Assembly: GCF_000165465.1 (NCBI RefSeq)
Contig: NC_017455.1
Location: 620,001 to 684,000, forward strand
Source: Halanaerobium praevalens DSM 2228
Lineage (GTDB): Bacteria > Bacillota > Halanaerobiia > Halanaerobiales > Halanaerobiaceae
Direction: 5' to 3'
DNA: 64,000 bases
Below the pieces are notes generated by a model. It was given only the letters and a program-made list of their open reading frames with translations. It searched no databases and was not told where the DNA came from. Shown here piece after piece: positions 54,525-62,681 of this stretch. Each line of letters begins with the position of its first letter. Position 1 is the stretch's first letter. Both the position numbers and the translations under genes were made by a program.

Positions 54525-55595
54525 GTGAATAAATTATTTTTAGAAAAGATAATTTTAGGTAATAGCCTAGCAAATTATATTTTAGCTGTTTTATTTTTAA
54601 GTTTAGTATTTTTAATAATAAAAATATTTGATAAATTTATTTTAAAAAAAATTGATTCATTTATTGAAAAATTTTCTAATTCTTTTTCATCTCTAGTCAA
54701 AGAAATAGTTAAAAAAAGAATTTATCCTTTGTTATATTTATTTTCTTTTTATTTAATTTTTTTAAATTTAAAAACTAGTAATCAAATTAGTCAGTTTCTT
54801 AATTTAGTTTTAATGTTTCTAACAGTTATTTTTACAGTTTTAGCTGTTTTAGATTTAATTAGCTATAGTCTTAAAAAATATTGGTCTAAAAAATTGCAAA
54901 GTGAAGAACAACAAAAACTTTTAAGTATAACTCTCTTTATTGTAAAATCATTTATTTGGATAATTGCACTTTTATTTATTTTAGATAATTTAAATATTCA
55001 AATTAAAGGTCTGATAACAGGTTTAGGTGTCGGTGGAGTTGCTATTGCTTTTGCAGCTCAAAATATTTTATCTGATTTATTTAACTATTTCACTATTTTT
55101 TTTGATAAACCTTTTGCAATTGGAGACTTTATTATTACAGGAGATTATAGAGGTACTATAGAACATATTGGTTTAAAAACAACTAGAATTAGAAGTTTAA
55201 GTGGTGAACAGTTAATTATTGCTAATACTGATCTTGTTAATTCACGAATTAATAATTATCAAAGAATGGAACAAAGAAGAATAAATTTTAGTTTTGGTTT
55301 AACATATAATACTTCTTTAGTTAATTTAAAAAAAGTTCCACTAATTGTAGAAGAGATTATTAATTCAGTTGAAAAAACAAAATTTGATCGCGCTCACTTT
55401 GCTGAATATGCACCATTTAGCCTTGTTTTTCAAGTTGTTTATTATGTTCAAGCAAGTGATTATAAAATATATATGGATCTTCAGCAGCAAATAAATTTTA
55501 AATTAAAAGAAAGATTTGAAGAATTAGGAGTTAGTTTTGCTTTTCCAACTCAAACTATTTATTTAGAAAATCAAAATCAATTTGAGAACAATTAA
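54525..55595 (+). CDS. MscS-family mechanosensitive channel
   Basis: 356 aa. Four membrane helices lie in the first 180 residues; the pore-lining region has ITGLGVGGVAIAFAAQNILSD (about 165-190) and then the beta domain (FFDKPFAIGDFIITGDYRGT, then RIRSLSGEQLIIANTDLV). The C-terminal alpha/beta vestibule ends near 350. It releases solutes under osmotic down-shock, important for a halophile. The start is GTG at 54525 with AAGGGGG about 8 nt before. Confidence 0.9.
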   Translation: MNKLFLEKIILGNSLANYILAVLFLSLVFLIIKIFDKFILKKIDSFIEKFSNSFSSLVKEIVKKRIYPLLYLFSFYLIFLNLKTSNQISQFLNLVLMFLTVIFTVLAVLDLISYSLKKYWSKKLQSEEQQKLLSITLFIVKSFIWIIALLFILDNLNIQIKGLITGLGVGGVAIAFAAQNILSDLFNYFTIFFDKPFAIGDFIITGDYRGTIEHIGLKTTRIRSLSGEQLIIANTDLVNSRINNYQRMEQRRINFSFGLTYNTSLVNLKKVPLIVEEIINSVEKTKFDRAHFAEYAPFSLVFQVVYYVQASDYKIYMDLQQQINFKLKERFEELGVSFAFPTQTIYLENQNQFENN

Positions 55596-55621
55596 ATTTT
55601 TAAATTTAATTGGGTTCATAA

Positions 55622-55685
55622 AAAATTATCGGCACTAAAACAATTAAGTTAAATTTAACTGATTAAATGCCGATTTTCTTTTTAT
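55622..55685. terminator. Bidirectional terminator between mscS and nagB
   Basis: ATCGGCA/TGCCGAT arms enclose an inner AGTTAAATTTAACT palindrome, with a T-rich tract on the + strand side and an A-rich tract (T on the minus strand) on the other. It serves both converging genes. Confidence 0.85.
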
Positions 55686-56452
55686 TTTGCTGAATCACAA
55701 TTAAAATCAGTTTCTAAATCTTCTTCTTTGATCAAAGAGGCAGCTTCTTGATCTAATAACATAGTAATGTTAGGATGAGTCTGTAAAAGTGAAGCTGGAA
55801 TTTGAGTAGATATTTTTCCACTAACAGTTTTTTTAATTGCTTCTGCTTTATTTTTTCCACTTGCTAAAAGGATTATTCTATTTGATTTTAAAATAGTAGC
55901 AATTCCCATTGAAATTGCTCTTTTTGGAACATCAGCTTTACTTTCAAAAAATCTACTATTTGCAGTAATTGTTTCTTTAGTTAATTTAACTATTTCTGTA
56001 TTTACATTTAGATTTTTAGCTGGCTCATTAAAACCAATATGGCCATTAGAACCAATCCCTAAAACTTGCAAATCAATTCCACCTGCTTTTTTGATTGAAT
56101 TTTCATATTCTCTGCATTCTTTATTTAAATTTTTAGCATTTCCATTCGGAATATTTATTCTATCTTTTTTAATATTTATTTGATTAAAAAAATTATGATT
56201 CATATAATAATGATAGCTGTTTGGATTAGATTCTGATAAACCACAATATTCATCTAGATTAAAAGTCTGAACTTTACTAAAATCTATTTCATCTTTTTTA
56301 TACATTTTAATTAAATTCTTATACATAGCAAGGGGAGTTCCGCCAGTAGCTAAGCCTAAATTACTATTAGGTTTTAAGGTTATTTGACTTGCTAATATTA
56401 GAGCAGCTTTTTTACTTAAAGTTTGATAGTCTTTTTCAATAATAATTCTCAT
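55682..56452 (-). CDS. nagB: Glucosamine-6-phosphate deaminase NagB
   Basis: 256 aa. Motifs: LGLATGGTPLAMYKNLI near residue 33, FNLDEYCGLSESNPNSYHYYM at about 64 (catalytic Asp), and LGIGSNGHIGFNEPA at about 130 (catalytic His). It turns glucosamine-6-phosphate into fructose-6-phosphate and ammonia, feeding amino sugars to glycolysis. It ends the nagR-nagB operon; an AGGATGTG ribosome site precedes its ATG. Confidence 0.95.
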   Translation of the reverse strand: MRIIIEKDYQTLSKKAALILASQITLKPNSNLGLATGGTPLAMYKNLIKMYKKDEIDFSKVQTFNLDEYCGLSESNPNSYHYYMNHNFFNQINIKKDRINIPNGNAKNLNKECREYENSIKKAGGIDLQVLGIGSNGHIGFNEPAKNLNVNTEIVKLTKETITANSRFFESKADVPKRAISMGIATILKSNRIILLASGKNKAEAIKKTVSGKISTQIPASLLQTHPNITMLLDQEAASLIKEEDLETDFNCDSAK

Positions 56453-56467
56453 TTTTACACATCCTTT

Positions 56468-57199
56468 TTAATTTAGATCAAATTTAAATTTGAATTTATA
56501 ATTGTCATTTCTATAATAAGCAGAAGTGAATTCAATAATTTCTCTATTTTTATTTTTACTAATCTGCTCAAAATAAAGACCTAATAAGCCTTCTTTTATT
56601 TGCATTTTTTTAGAAATTTTTTGGTCAAAGATTAGAGCCTCCACTTCAGCTTCAGCTTTATTTAATTGAATATGATACTTACTTTTTATAATTTCAAAAA
56701 GCGAGTTATTTTTTAATTCTTCTTTTTTTAAATCCTTGAATCTTTTAAATTCTAAAAAAGTTTTTTCTAATAAAAATGGTTTTTTTTCTATTAGTCTTAA
56801 TCTTTCGAGTTCTAAAAGTTTTGTTTCAGCTTTTAAATTCATTTTAGCTGCTATTTTTTTATTTTGAACTTGTTTAAATGCTAAAATCTTGCTACTATAG
56901 TTTAAATTCTTTTTTTCCATTTCTTGACTAAAACTCAGCAAAGGAGAGATGCTATAGTTTTTCTGATAGTCATTGACAAAAGTGCCACTACCTTGTTTTC
57001 TAATTAAATAATTATTATCTACTAAAATATCAATTGCTTTTTTTACAGTCATTCGACTTATATTATGATATTCAGCCAATTCTCTTTCAGCCGGTAGGCG
57101 TTCTCCAACTTTAAATTCTTCTTTTTTTAAAGCCTTTAATATATTTTCTTTAAGTTGATAATAAAGTGGTAAAGGGCTATTTTTATTAATTATTTCCAT
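56468..57199 (-). CDS. nagR: GntR/HutC-family regulator, probable NagR (YvoA-like)
   Basis: 243 aa. The winged helix at about 10-75 has VGERLPAERELAEYHNISRM and TVKKAIDILVDNNYL; the C-terminal UTRA effector domain (about 95-240) has KLLELERLRLIEKKPFLLE. It directly precedes nagB, and its promoter carries a TGGTCTATACCA palindrome as bound by NagR/DasR proteins. The expected effector is a phosphorylated amino sugar. No nagA is adjacent, unlike the B. subtilis nagA-nagB-nagR operon. Confidence 0.9.
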   Translation of the reverse strand: MEIINKNSPLPLYYQLKENILKALKKEEFKVGERLPAERELAEYHNISRMTVKKAIDILVDNNYLIRKQGSGTFVNDYQKNYSISPLLSFSQEMEKKNLNYSSKILAFKQVQNKKIAAKMNLKAETKLLELERLRLIEKKPFLLEKTFLEFKRFKDLKKEELKNNSLFEIIKSKYHIQLNKAEAEVEALIFDQKISKKMQIKEGLLGLYFEQISKNKNREIIEFTSAYYRNDNYKFKFKFDLN

Positions 57200-57231
57200 T
57201 TTTGAACCTCCAATTAGGAATATACAACATA

Positions 57232-57243
57232 TGGTCTATACCA
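57232..57243 (-). promoter_or_regulatory. NagR (dre-type) operator
   Basis: TGGTCTATACCA, a near-perfect palindrome matching the TGGTCTAGACCA-type sites of NagR/DasR regulators. It starts right next to the -10 box of the nagR promoter, so binding would block transcription start. Confidence 0.85.
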
Positions 57244-57272
57244 ATTATATTATAAAAAATTATTAGCTGCAA
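57244..57272 (-). promoter_or_regulatory. Promoter of nagR-nagB
   Basis: On the minus strand TTGCAG (57272-57267), 17-nt spacer, TATAAT (57249-57244). Confidence 0.85.
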
Positions 57273-57304
57273 GTTAAAATTAAGCTAATAATTTTAATTT
57301 ATAT

Positions 57305-57868
57305 TTAAAATTTAAAAATGATTCCAATTAAAGCAGAGCTAATAATATAAATTATTGGATGTTGCTTGAACTTTCTAATACTAATAAAAACAATTAAAAG
57401 TAAAATTAATGCTTTTAAATCAAAAAATTGAATTAAATTTTTATTCAAGCTTAAATATTTAAACTTGAAAATATTTCCTTGAGCTAATTGAAAAGCAGCA
57501 GAGCCAATTAAGCCTGCAACTGCTGGTCTAATTCCAGTAAAAGCTGATTTGACTATTGGATGTTGATTAAATTTTTTAAAGTAATGAGCAATAATAGTGA
57601 TTATAATAATTGAAGGTGCAGTTAAACCTAGAGAAGCAATAATTCCTCCTAAAATCCCCGCTGTATTAAAGCCAATAAAAGTAGCTGTATTAATGCCAAT
57701 AGCACCTGGAGTTGATTCCGAAATTGCAATCATATTTAGCAGTTCTGGGCCAGTCATCCAGCCATATTTAATAATTAAGTTTTGTAAAAAAGGAAGAGCT
57801 GCTAAACCTCCACCTAAAGCAAAAAGACCTACTTTAAAAAATTCTAAGAATAAAATTAAATAAATCAT
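57305..57868 (-). CDS. Chromate transporter ChrA-domain subunit (second of pair)
   Basis: About 187 aa, five to six membrane helices. The ChrA start pattern FFKVGLFALGGGLAALPFL, then TPGAIGINTATFIGFNTAG, is present. Short ChrA proteins work as pairs of oppositely oriented halves. The ATG at 57868 shares bases with the stop codon of the upstream subunit (TAATG), so they are coupled. Chromate is the named substrate; other anions are possible. Confidence 0.88.
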   Translation of the reverse strand: MIYLILFLEFFKVGLFALGGGLAALPFLQNLIIKYGWMTGPELLNMIAISESTPGAIGINTATFIGFNTAGILGGIIASLGLTAPSIIIITIIAHYFKKFNQHPIVKSAFTGIRPAVAGLIGSAAFQLAQGNIFKFKYLSLNKNLIQFFDLKALILLLIVFISIRKFKQHPIIYIISSALIGIIFKF

Positions 57869-58455
57869 TAACAATCACTATCCTTAACTTCATTTTGATA
57901 ATCAAGATAAGCAGCCTGCAGTTCACCATTTAAATATTTAATTAGTACTCCAGTTACTGCTGCAGCTAAAATTACAAATACAGGTGAAATTCTAAAAATA
58001 CTTAAAAGTAAAAAAGAAAATAAGAAAATAAAAAAACTAATTCTACTTTTATCTGACTTCTGCCACATTTTAATAACTATATCTATGATTAAAGCAACAA
58101 CTGCAATTTGAACTGCTGCAAAAGCATGTTGAAAAATAGTGATAGTTTGAAAGCTCTTAAAAAAAGAGGCAATTAAAGTTATAATTATTAATGAAGGACT
58201 AATAAAGCCAGCTGTTGCTGCCAAAGCACCTTTAAGTCCTCTTAAACTGTAGCCTGTCATTGTAGCTGTATTAACTGCTATAATACCAGGTGTGCTTTGA
58301 CCAATAGCATAGTAATTGTAAATATCTTTTTCACTAATCCAGCCTAAATTGTCTACTAATTCTCTTTTGATAATTGGCAGCATTGCATAACCGCCTCCAA
58401 AGGTAAAAGAACCAATTTTAAAAAATATAAAAAAAATCTTGTTTAAACTCTTCAA
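57868..58455 (-). CDS. Chromate transporter ChrA-domain subunit (first of pair)
   Basis: About 195 aa. N-terminal pattern FFKIGSFTFGGGYAMLPII, then GQSTPGIIAVNTATMTGYSL, as in the ChrA domain; five to six helices. A TTG start at 58455 is preferred because TAGGTGAT lies 6-8 nt upstream; the longer frame begins in that site. A minus-strand extended -10 box (TGTTATAAT near 58479-58487) is a possible promoter without a good -35. Confidence 0.86.
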   Translation of the reverse strand: MKSLNKIFFIFFKIGSFTFGGGYAMLPIIKRELVDNLGWISEKDIYNYYAIGQSTPGIIAVNTATMTGYSLRGLKGALAATAGFISPSLIIITLIASFFKSFQTITIFQHAFAAVQIAVVALIIDIVIKMWQKSDKSRISFFIFLFSFLLLSIFRISPVFVILAAAVTGVLIKYLNGELQAAYLDYQNEVKDSDC

Positions 58456-58632
58456 TTTTTTATCACCTACCAATTAATATTATAACATAAGATTTAATTG
58501 AGGGTGAAATTAGATTTTTGAGATTATTATTTAAAAGCTTGAAGAAAGAGGATAATAAATTTTTTTCGAGAATAAATAAATATAGACTACATTTTAAAAG
58601 TTGATTTAAGTTATTGAAAGGAGGATTTGTTA

Positions 58633-58704
58633 ATGGCAGAATTAGTAGGTATTATTGTAATTGTTTGGGCACTTGTTTACTTTTTTGATAGAATGGCTCC
58701 ATAA
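58633..58704 (+). CDS. Small single-helix membrane peptide, 23 aa
   Basis: A 23-codon frame starting ATG with an excellent AAAGGAGG site 9 nt upstream. It encodes MAELVGIIVIVWALVYFFD then RMAP, a single hydrophobic helix with a short charged end. It is followed 10 nt later by a strong intrinsic terminator, so it forms a transcription unit of its own in the divergent gap between chrA and the ABC operon. I do not recognise it; small accessory subunits of transporters have this form. No clear promoter is seen. Confidence 0.65.
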   Translation: MAELVGIIVIVWALVYFFDRMAP

Positions 58705-58714
58705 TGAAAATTGG

Positions 58715-58744
58715 AAGGGAGGATTATTTAATTCTCCCTTTTTT
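58715..58744 (+). terminator. Intrinsic terminator after the 23-aa gene
   Basis: Stem AAGGGAG/CTCCCTT with a 12-nt A/T loop and a run of six T. Confidence 0.93.
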
Positions 58745-58789
58745 GAAACTCAATAAATTAATCAAATTTATTTAAATAGGGGAATTTTA

Positions 58790-59851
58790 ATGTTTAATTT
58801 AAGTGAAAATTTTAAGATAATAACTTTAATTATCAAAAAAGATATTAAAGAATCATTAAAAAATAGAACAGCAGTAATGATAATTTTACTTCCGCTTTTT
58901 GCTTCACTAATGTTTTCTCTTGTTAATTCACAACAGTTAATGAGAAATTTTGAAATAGGAATCAGTGGTCCTAAAACTGAAAAATTAGTAGAATTTGTTA
59001 ATGCTAATTATAAAAATTTTGAAATTAAGAAGTATCAAGAATTAGAAAAAGGAAGAGAAGCTACTGCAGCAGGCAGTATTGATGCAGTTATGGCTTATAA
59101 TCCTAATTTATCTGGTATAGAAAATAAGTATAAAATTTATCTTGATAGTAGAGATACAATCAATTTTTTTATTTTAAAGGAAAATATAACTCAATTATTA
59201 AGTGATTTCCATCAGTTAAAGCAGGGACCAGAATTTAAATTTCAAGCAGCTGCTGATTTTAAGGTTAGTAGTTCTATTTTACCAGTCTGGTTAACAGTTA
59301 CTATCACAATGATTGGTTTAATGCTAATTTCTGCCTCTTTATCTGAAGAAAAAGATAATAAGACTTTAGCAGCCTTATTAGTAACTAGAGTTAATATTTA
59401 TCAAATTATAGCGGCTAAATCATTTTTCGCATTATTTTTAACTTTAGTTACAACAATTTTGATGGGGGCTTTAAATGGAGTTTTAACAATTGGTTTTGAA
59501 AGATTATTTTGGGCATTGATCATTATTAGTTTAGCTACTTTTGTTTTTAGTGGTTTAGGTCTAATTATTAGTTTGTTTACTAAATCGCAATCAGCTGCCA
59601 GATCAATTTCAACAGTAATTTATTTTCCTATAATTTTTCCAGCTTTAGTTGCTGATGTATCACCTTTAACTCAAAAATTAGCTCAATTTTTTCCTAGTCA
59701 CTATTTATATCAGGCTTTAGATAAAGTATTAGTTTATCAAGGTGAAAATAGTGAAATAAGAAAGGAAATTTTATTTTTGCTCTTATTTATTTTTATTTTT
59801 TATTCTATAATTTTAATTTATATTAGAAAGGCTGATTCTATTGCTGAATAA
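58790..59851 (+). CDS. ABC-2-type transporter permease
   Basis: 353 aa. One N-terminal helix (about 22-42) is followed by an extracytoplasmic domain (about 45-165) and five helices (about 168-345), the NatB-like layout. The SEEKDNKTLAALLVTRVNIYQI stretch after helix 2 is typical of ABC-2 permeases. It works with the ATPase encoded two genes later; the substrate is unknown. It overlaps the next gene by 11 nt. Confidence 0.85.
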   Translation: MFNLSENFKIITLIIKKDIKESLKNRTAVMIILLPLFASLMFSLVNSQQLMRNFEIGISGPKTEKLVEFVNANYKNFEIKKYQELEKGREATAAGSIDAVMAYNPNLSGIENKYKIYLDSRDTINFFILKENITQLLSDFHQLKQGPEFKFQAAADFKVSSSILPVWLTVTITMIGLMLISASLSEEKDNKTLAALLVTRVNIYQIIAAKSFFALFLTLVTTILMGALNGVLTIGFERLFWALIIISLATFVFSGLGLIISLFTKSQSAARSISTVIYFPIIFPALVADVSPLTQKLAQFFPSHYLYQALDKVLVYQGENSEIRKEILFLLLFIFIFYSIILIYIRKADSIAE

Positions 59852-60338
59852 AAAAATTGTTATTTTATTTTTTCTTTCGCTACTTTTTTTGACCCCAGTT
59901 GTTCAGGCTGAAGATTTTGAAAACCCAGAAGCTTTTACAGATTATATATATTCTAATTATGCAGCAAAAAATTTTAGAACAGTATATAATAATTTTGCAG
60001 CAGAACTTAAGCGGATTTTTGGACTTAAAACTTATGTTGATTTTCAAAAAACTAATTTTAATAAATATAATTTAAAATATACAAAAATAGATGTAGGGAA
60101 AGCTGAAAAAGTTGATTTTAAAGAAATAAAGAAAAATTTTGATTATGCGCGTGATTTTGGTGATTATTATAAATTAAAAGTAAAATATTTATTAAATTTT
60201 GATCATTTTGGTAGTAGAGAAAAAGAATCTGAAAAAATTGTTTATTTAAGAAAGATAAATTCTGATTTTCAAATTTTTTGGGATCATAAAGCAGCTCTAG
60301 AAAATAAAAAAGCTATAAATGATGATCAAAATGAATAA
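59841..60338 (+). CDS. Secreted protein of unknown function in the ABC operon
   Basis: 165 aa. A signal peptide (about 1-23, ending VVQAED) is followed by a Lys/Tyr/Phe-rich alpha+beta domain, possibly NTF2-like (start with ENPEAFTDYIYSNYAAK). I do not recognise the family with confidence. The TTG start lies inside the end of the permease gene, and its own end overlaps the ATPase gene. It is thus made together with both transporter parts and could be a periplasmic partner. Confidence 0.65.
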   Translation: MLNKKIVILFFLSLLFLTPVVQAEDFENPEAFTDYIYSNYAAKNFRTVYNNFAAELKRIFGLKTYVDFQKTNFNKYNLKYTKIDVGKAEKVDFKEIKKNFDYARDFGDYYKLKVKYLLNFDHFGSREKESEKIVYLRKINSDFQIFWDHKAALENKKAINDDQNE

Positions 60339-61077
60339 AAAAATCATTGAAATTAAAAATTTAACTAAAATTTTTTCAGGTTTTAAAGCCTTAAATGGTA
60401 TTAATTTGGAAGTTGAAAAAGGAGAAATTGTAGGACTTTTAGGGCCAAATGGAGCTGGAAAGACAACTACCTTGAAAATATTAATGGGGCTTTTAAAACC
60501 TACTGAGGGTAGTATTAAAATAATGGGAGAAAAAATTAAAAAACAGCTTCCAACTTGGTTAAAAAATAAAATAGGAGTAGTCTTTGAAGAAAGTAATCTT
60601 TATTTACGTTTAAATGCAATTGATAATTTAAAATTATTTGCCGGGATTAATAATGTTAATCAAAGTAAAATAAAAGAATTATTAGCTGAATACCATTTAG
60701 AAGCTGCAGCTAAACGAGAAATCAGAACTTTTTCTAAAGGTATGAAAAAAAGATTAATGATTTGCCGTTCTTTAATTGCTGAGCCAGAAATTTTGATTTT
60801 AGATGAGGCAACAGGTGGTTTAGATCCGATTTCGGCCGAAATTATTCAGCAAAAAGTTTTAGCTTTAAAAAAACAGGGTAAAACTGTTATTTTAAGTACT
60901 CATTATTTAGAAGAGGCAGCTCATTTATGTGATCGAGTTGCTTTTATTAATCAAGGTCAAGTTATTGCAGTTGATAAACCAGCAGCTTTTAAAAAAGGAC
61001 TTAAAGCGAAATTTTTAGAACTTAATTTAACAAATGAAAATAATTTAGAGAAAATAATTGATGATTTAAATAATTAA
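60319..61077 (+). CDS. ABC transporter ATP-binding protein
   Basis: About 250 aa. Walker A GPNGAGKTTTLKIL (about residue 43), signature FSKGMKKRLMICRSLIAEPE (about 139), Walker B ILILDEATGGLDP and the H-loop STHYLEEAAHLCDR. It drives the ABC-2 permease encoded upstream. Two starts (60319 and 60331) are possible with no clear ribosome site; coupling to the preceding gene, which it overlaps, is likely. Confidence 0.93.
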   Translation: MMIKMNKKIIEIKNLTKIFSGFKALNGINLEVEKGEIVGLLGPNGAGKTTTLKILMGLLKPTEGSIKIMGEKIKKQLPTWLKNKIGVVFEESNLYLRLNAIDNLKLFAGINNVNQSKIKELLAEYHLEAAAKREIRTFSKGMKKRLMICRSLIAEPEILILDEATGGLDPISAEIIQQKVLALKKQGKTVILSTHYLEEAAHLCDRVAFINQGQVIAVDKPAAFKKGLKAKFLELNLTNENNLEKIIDDLNN

Positions 61078-61096
61078 TTTTAGTTGGAGGTCATAG

Positions 61097-62662
61097 ATGC
61101 AGCAGATTAAGCCTGAATTTGATTTTTTATTTAATAATTTAAATAAGATAAGTTATATTTTATTTAAACCAACTCATTTTGGAGATGTTAATCAGAAAAT
61201 GGCTGATTTTTGTTCTTGTCAACGTTCTGATTTAAGAGGTAAGCCTATTGCTAGTATTCTAAATTCTCAAGAATTAAAAACAGTTAAAAAATTTAACCAA
61301 GAGGTTTTTGCAGAAGGTAAAAGAAAAAAAGCAAAAATTGAACTAGAAGTTGAAAGTGAAATGAGAATGATTGAGGTTGATGTAATTCCTCATCATAATG
61401 TAAATGGAGAAGTTGATTATTTACTTTGTTTAGCTGAAGATATAACTGAAGAATTAAAACAAGAAGAAAAATTGTATAGAGCTACTAAAAGGTATAGAAG
61501 TATTTTTAAAAATGCACCTTTAGCTTTTGTTGTTTCTGATAGAGAAACAAATATAATTGATTGGAATGATAAAGCTGAAGAAATATTTGGCTGGAAAAAA
61601 GATGAAGTAATAGGTGAAAAATTTAATTTAATAGTAGCAGCTGATTCTTATTCAAAGATTACAGATTTGATAGTAAATGTTTTTGAAAATAATGAGAGTT
61701 ATAATGTTCATAAAAATATTGCTAAAGACGGTAGTGAACTCTATTGTGAATGGAATACTGCTTTAATTAAAGATCGGAATGATAAAATATTAGAGATTAT
61801 ATCAATTGCTCAGGATATTAGTGAGAAGATCAAAATTCAAAAAAGAATAAAAAATCAAAAAGAAAAATTAGAATATAATCAATTAAGAACTATATTTTTT
61901 GCAAATATTTCACATGAATTAAAAACACCGTTAAATCTAATCTTTTCTAGTTTACAAATTTTAGAATATAAATTAGCAAGTGAAGATCATTTAGAAAATA
62001 AATTTGATAAATATTTAAGCTCAATTAAAAATAATGGTTTTCGTCTTTTAAGATTAGTTAACAATTTAATTGATATTACCAAAATAGGTGTTAATACATT
62101 TTGTCTTCATAAGGGTAATTTTGATATTATTAAACTAGTAAAATCAATAGTGAAAAGTACAGCTGATTATTTAGAAACTAAAAATAGAAAATTTATTTTT
62201 CAAAGTAATTTAGAAAGTCAAATTATAGCTTGTGATCCTTTTAACCTTGAAAGGGTAATTTTGAATTTGATTTCTAATGCAGTTAAGTTTACTGAAGCTG
62301 GAGATGAAATTTTATTAAAAATAGAGAAAATAGAAAATGAAATTGTGATTTCAATCAAAGATACTGGGATTGGAATTAAAAAAGAAAATCAGGCTATTAT
62401 TTTTGAAGAATTTAGGCAGGTTGATCAAAGCTTTAATAAAAAACGAGAAGGTAGTGGTATTGGTCTATCTTTAGCTAAATCAATTGTAGAAATGCATGGA
62501 GGTAGAATTGAATTAACTAGTGAATATGGAGTTTATAGTAAGTTTAGTATTTATTTACCGATTGAAAAAATAGCAGCAAAAAATTTGGAAACAGATAATT
62601 TTTCTGCCGATAGTTTAATTAATAAAGTTGAGCTTGAATTTAGTGACATTAATAATATTTAA
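61097..62662 (+). CDS. PAS-domain sensor histidine kinase
   Basis: 521 aa, no membrane helix. Two PAS domains (about 12-120 and 130-245) precede HisKA with the phosphorylated His273 in FFANISHELKTPLN, and a HATPase domain with LNLISNAVKFTEAGDE (N box), DTGIGI, FEEFRQVDQSFNKK and GSGIGLSLAKSIVEMHGG. It is a soluble sensor of an unknown internal signal. No response regulator is encoded next to it in this window. Confidence 0.93.
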   Translation: MQQIKPEFDFLFNNLNKISYILFKPTHFGDVNQKMADFCSCQRSDLRGKPIASILNSQELKTVKKFNQEVFAEGKRKKAKIELEVESEMRMIEVDVIPHHNVNGEVDYLLCLAEDITEELKQEEKLYRATKRYRSIFKNAPLAFVVSDRETNIIDWNDKAEEIFGWKKDEVIGEKFNLIVAADSYSKITDLIVNVFENNESYNVHKNIAKDGSELYCEWNTALIKDRNDKILEIISIAQDISEKIKIQKRIKNQKEKLEYNQLRTIFFANISHELKTPLNLIFSSLQILEYKLASEDHLENKFDKYLSSIKNNGFRLLRLVNNLIDITKIGVNTFCLHKGNFDIIKLVKSIVKSTADYLETKNRKFIFQSNLESQIIACDPFNLERVILNLISNAVKFTEAGDEILLKIEKIENEIVISIKDTGIGIKKENQAIIFEEFRQVDQSFNKKREGSGIGLSLAKSIVEMHGGRIELTSEYGVYSKFSIYLPIEKIAAKNLETDNFSADSLINKVELEFSDINNI

Positions 62663-62681
62663 AAGAAAGGGGGTAATTTTA

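Noticed and set aside
58456-58632. Promoter for the 23-aa gene
   Set aside because: Several A/T-rich hexamers occur, but no -35/-10 pair with proper spacing; left unassigned.
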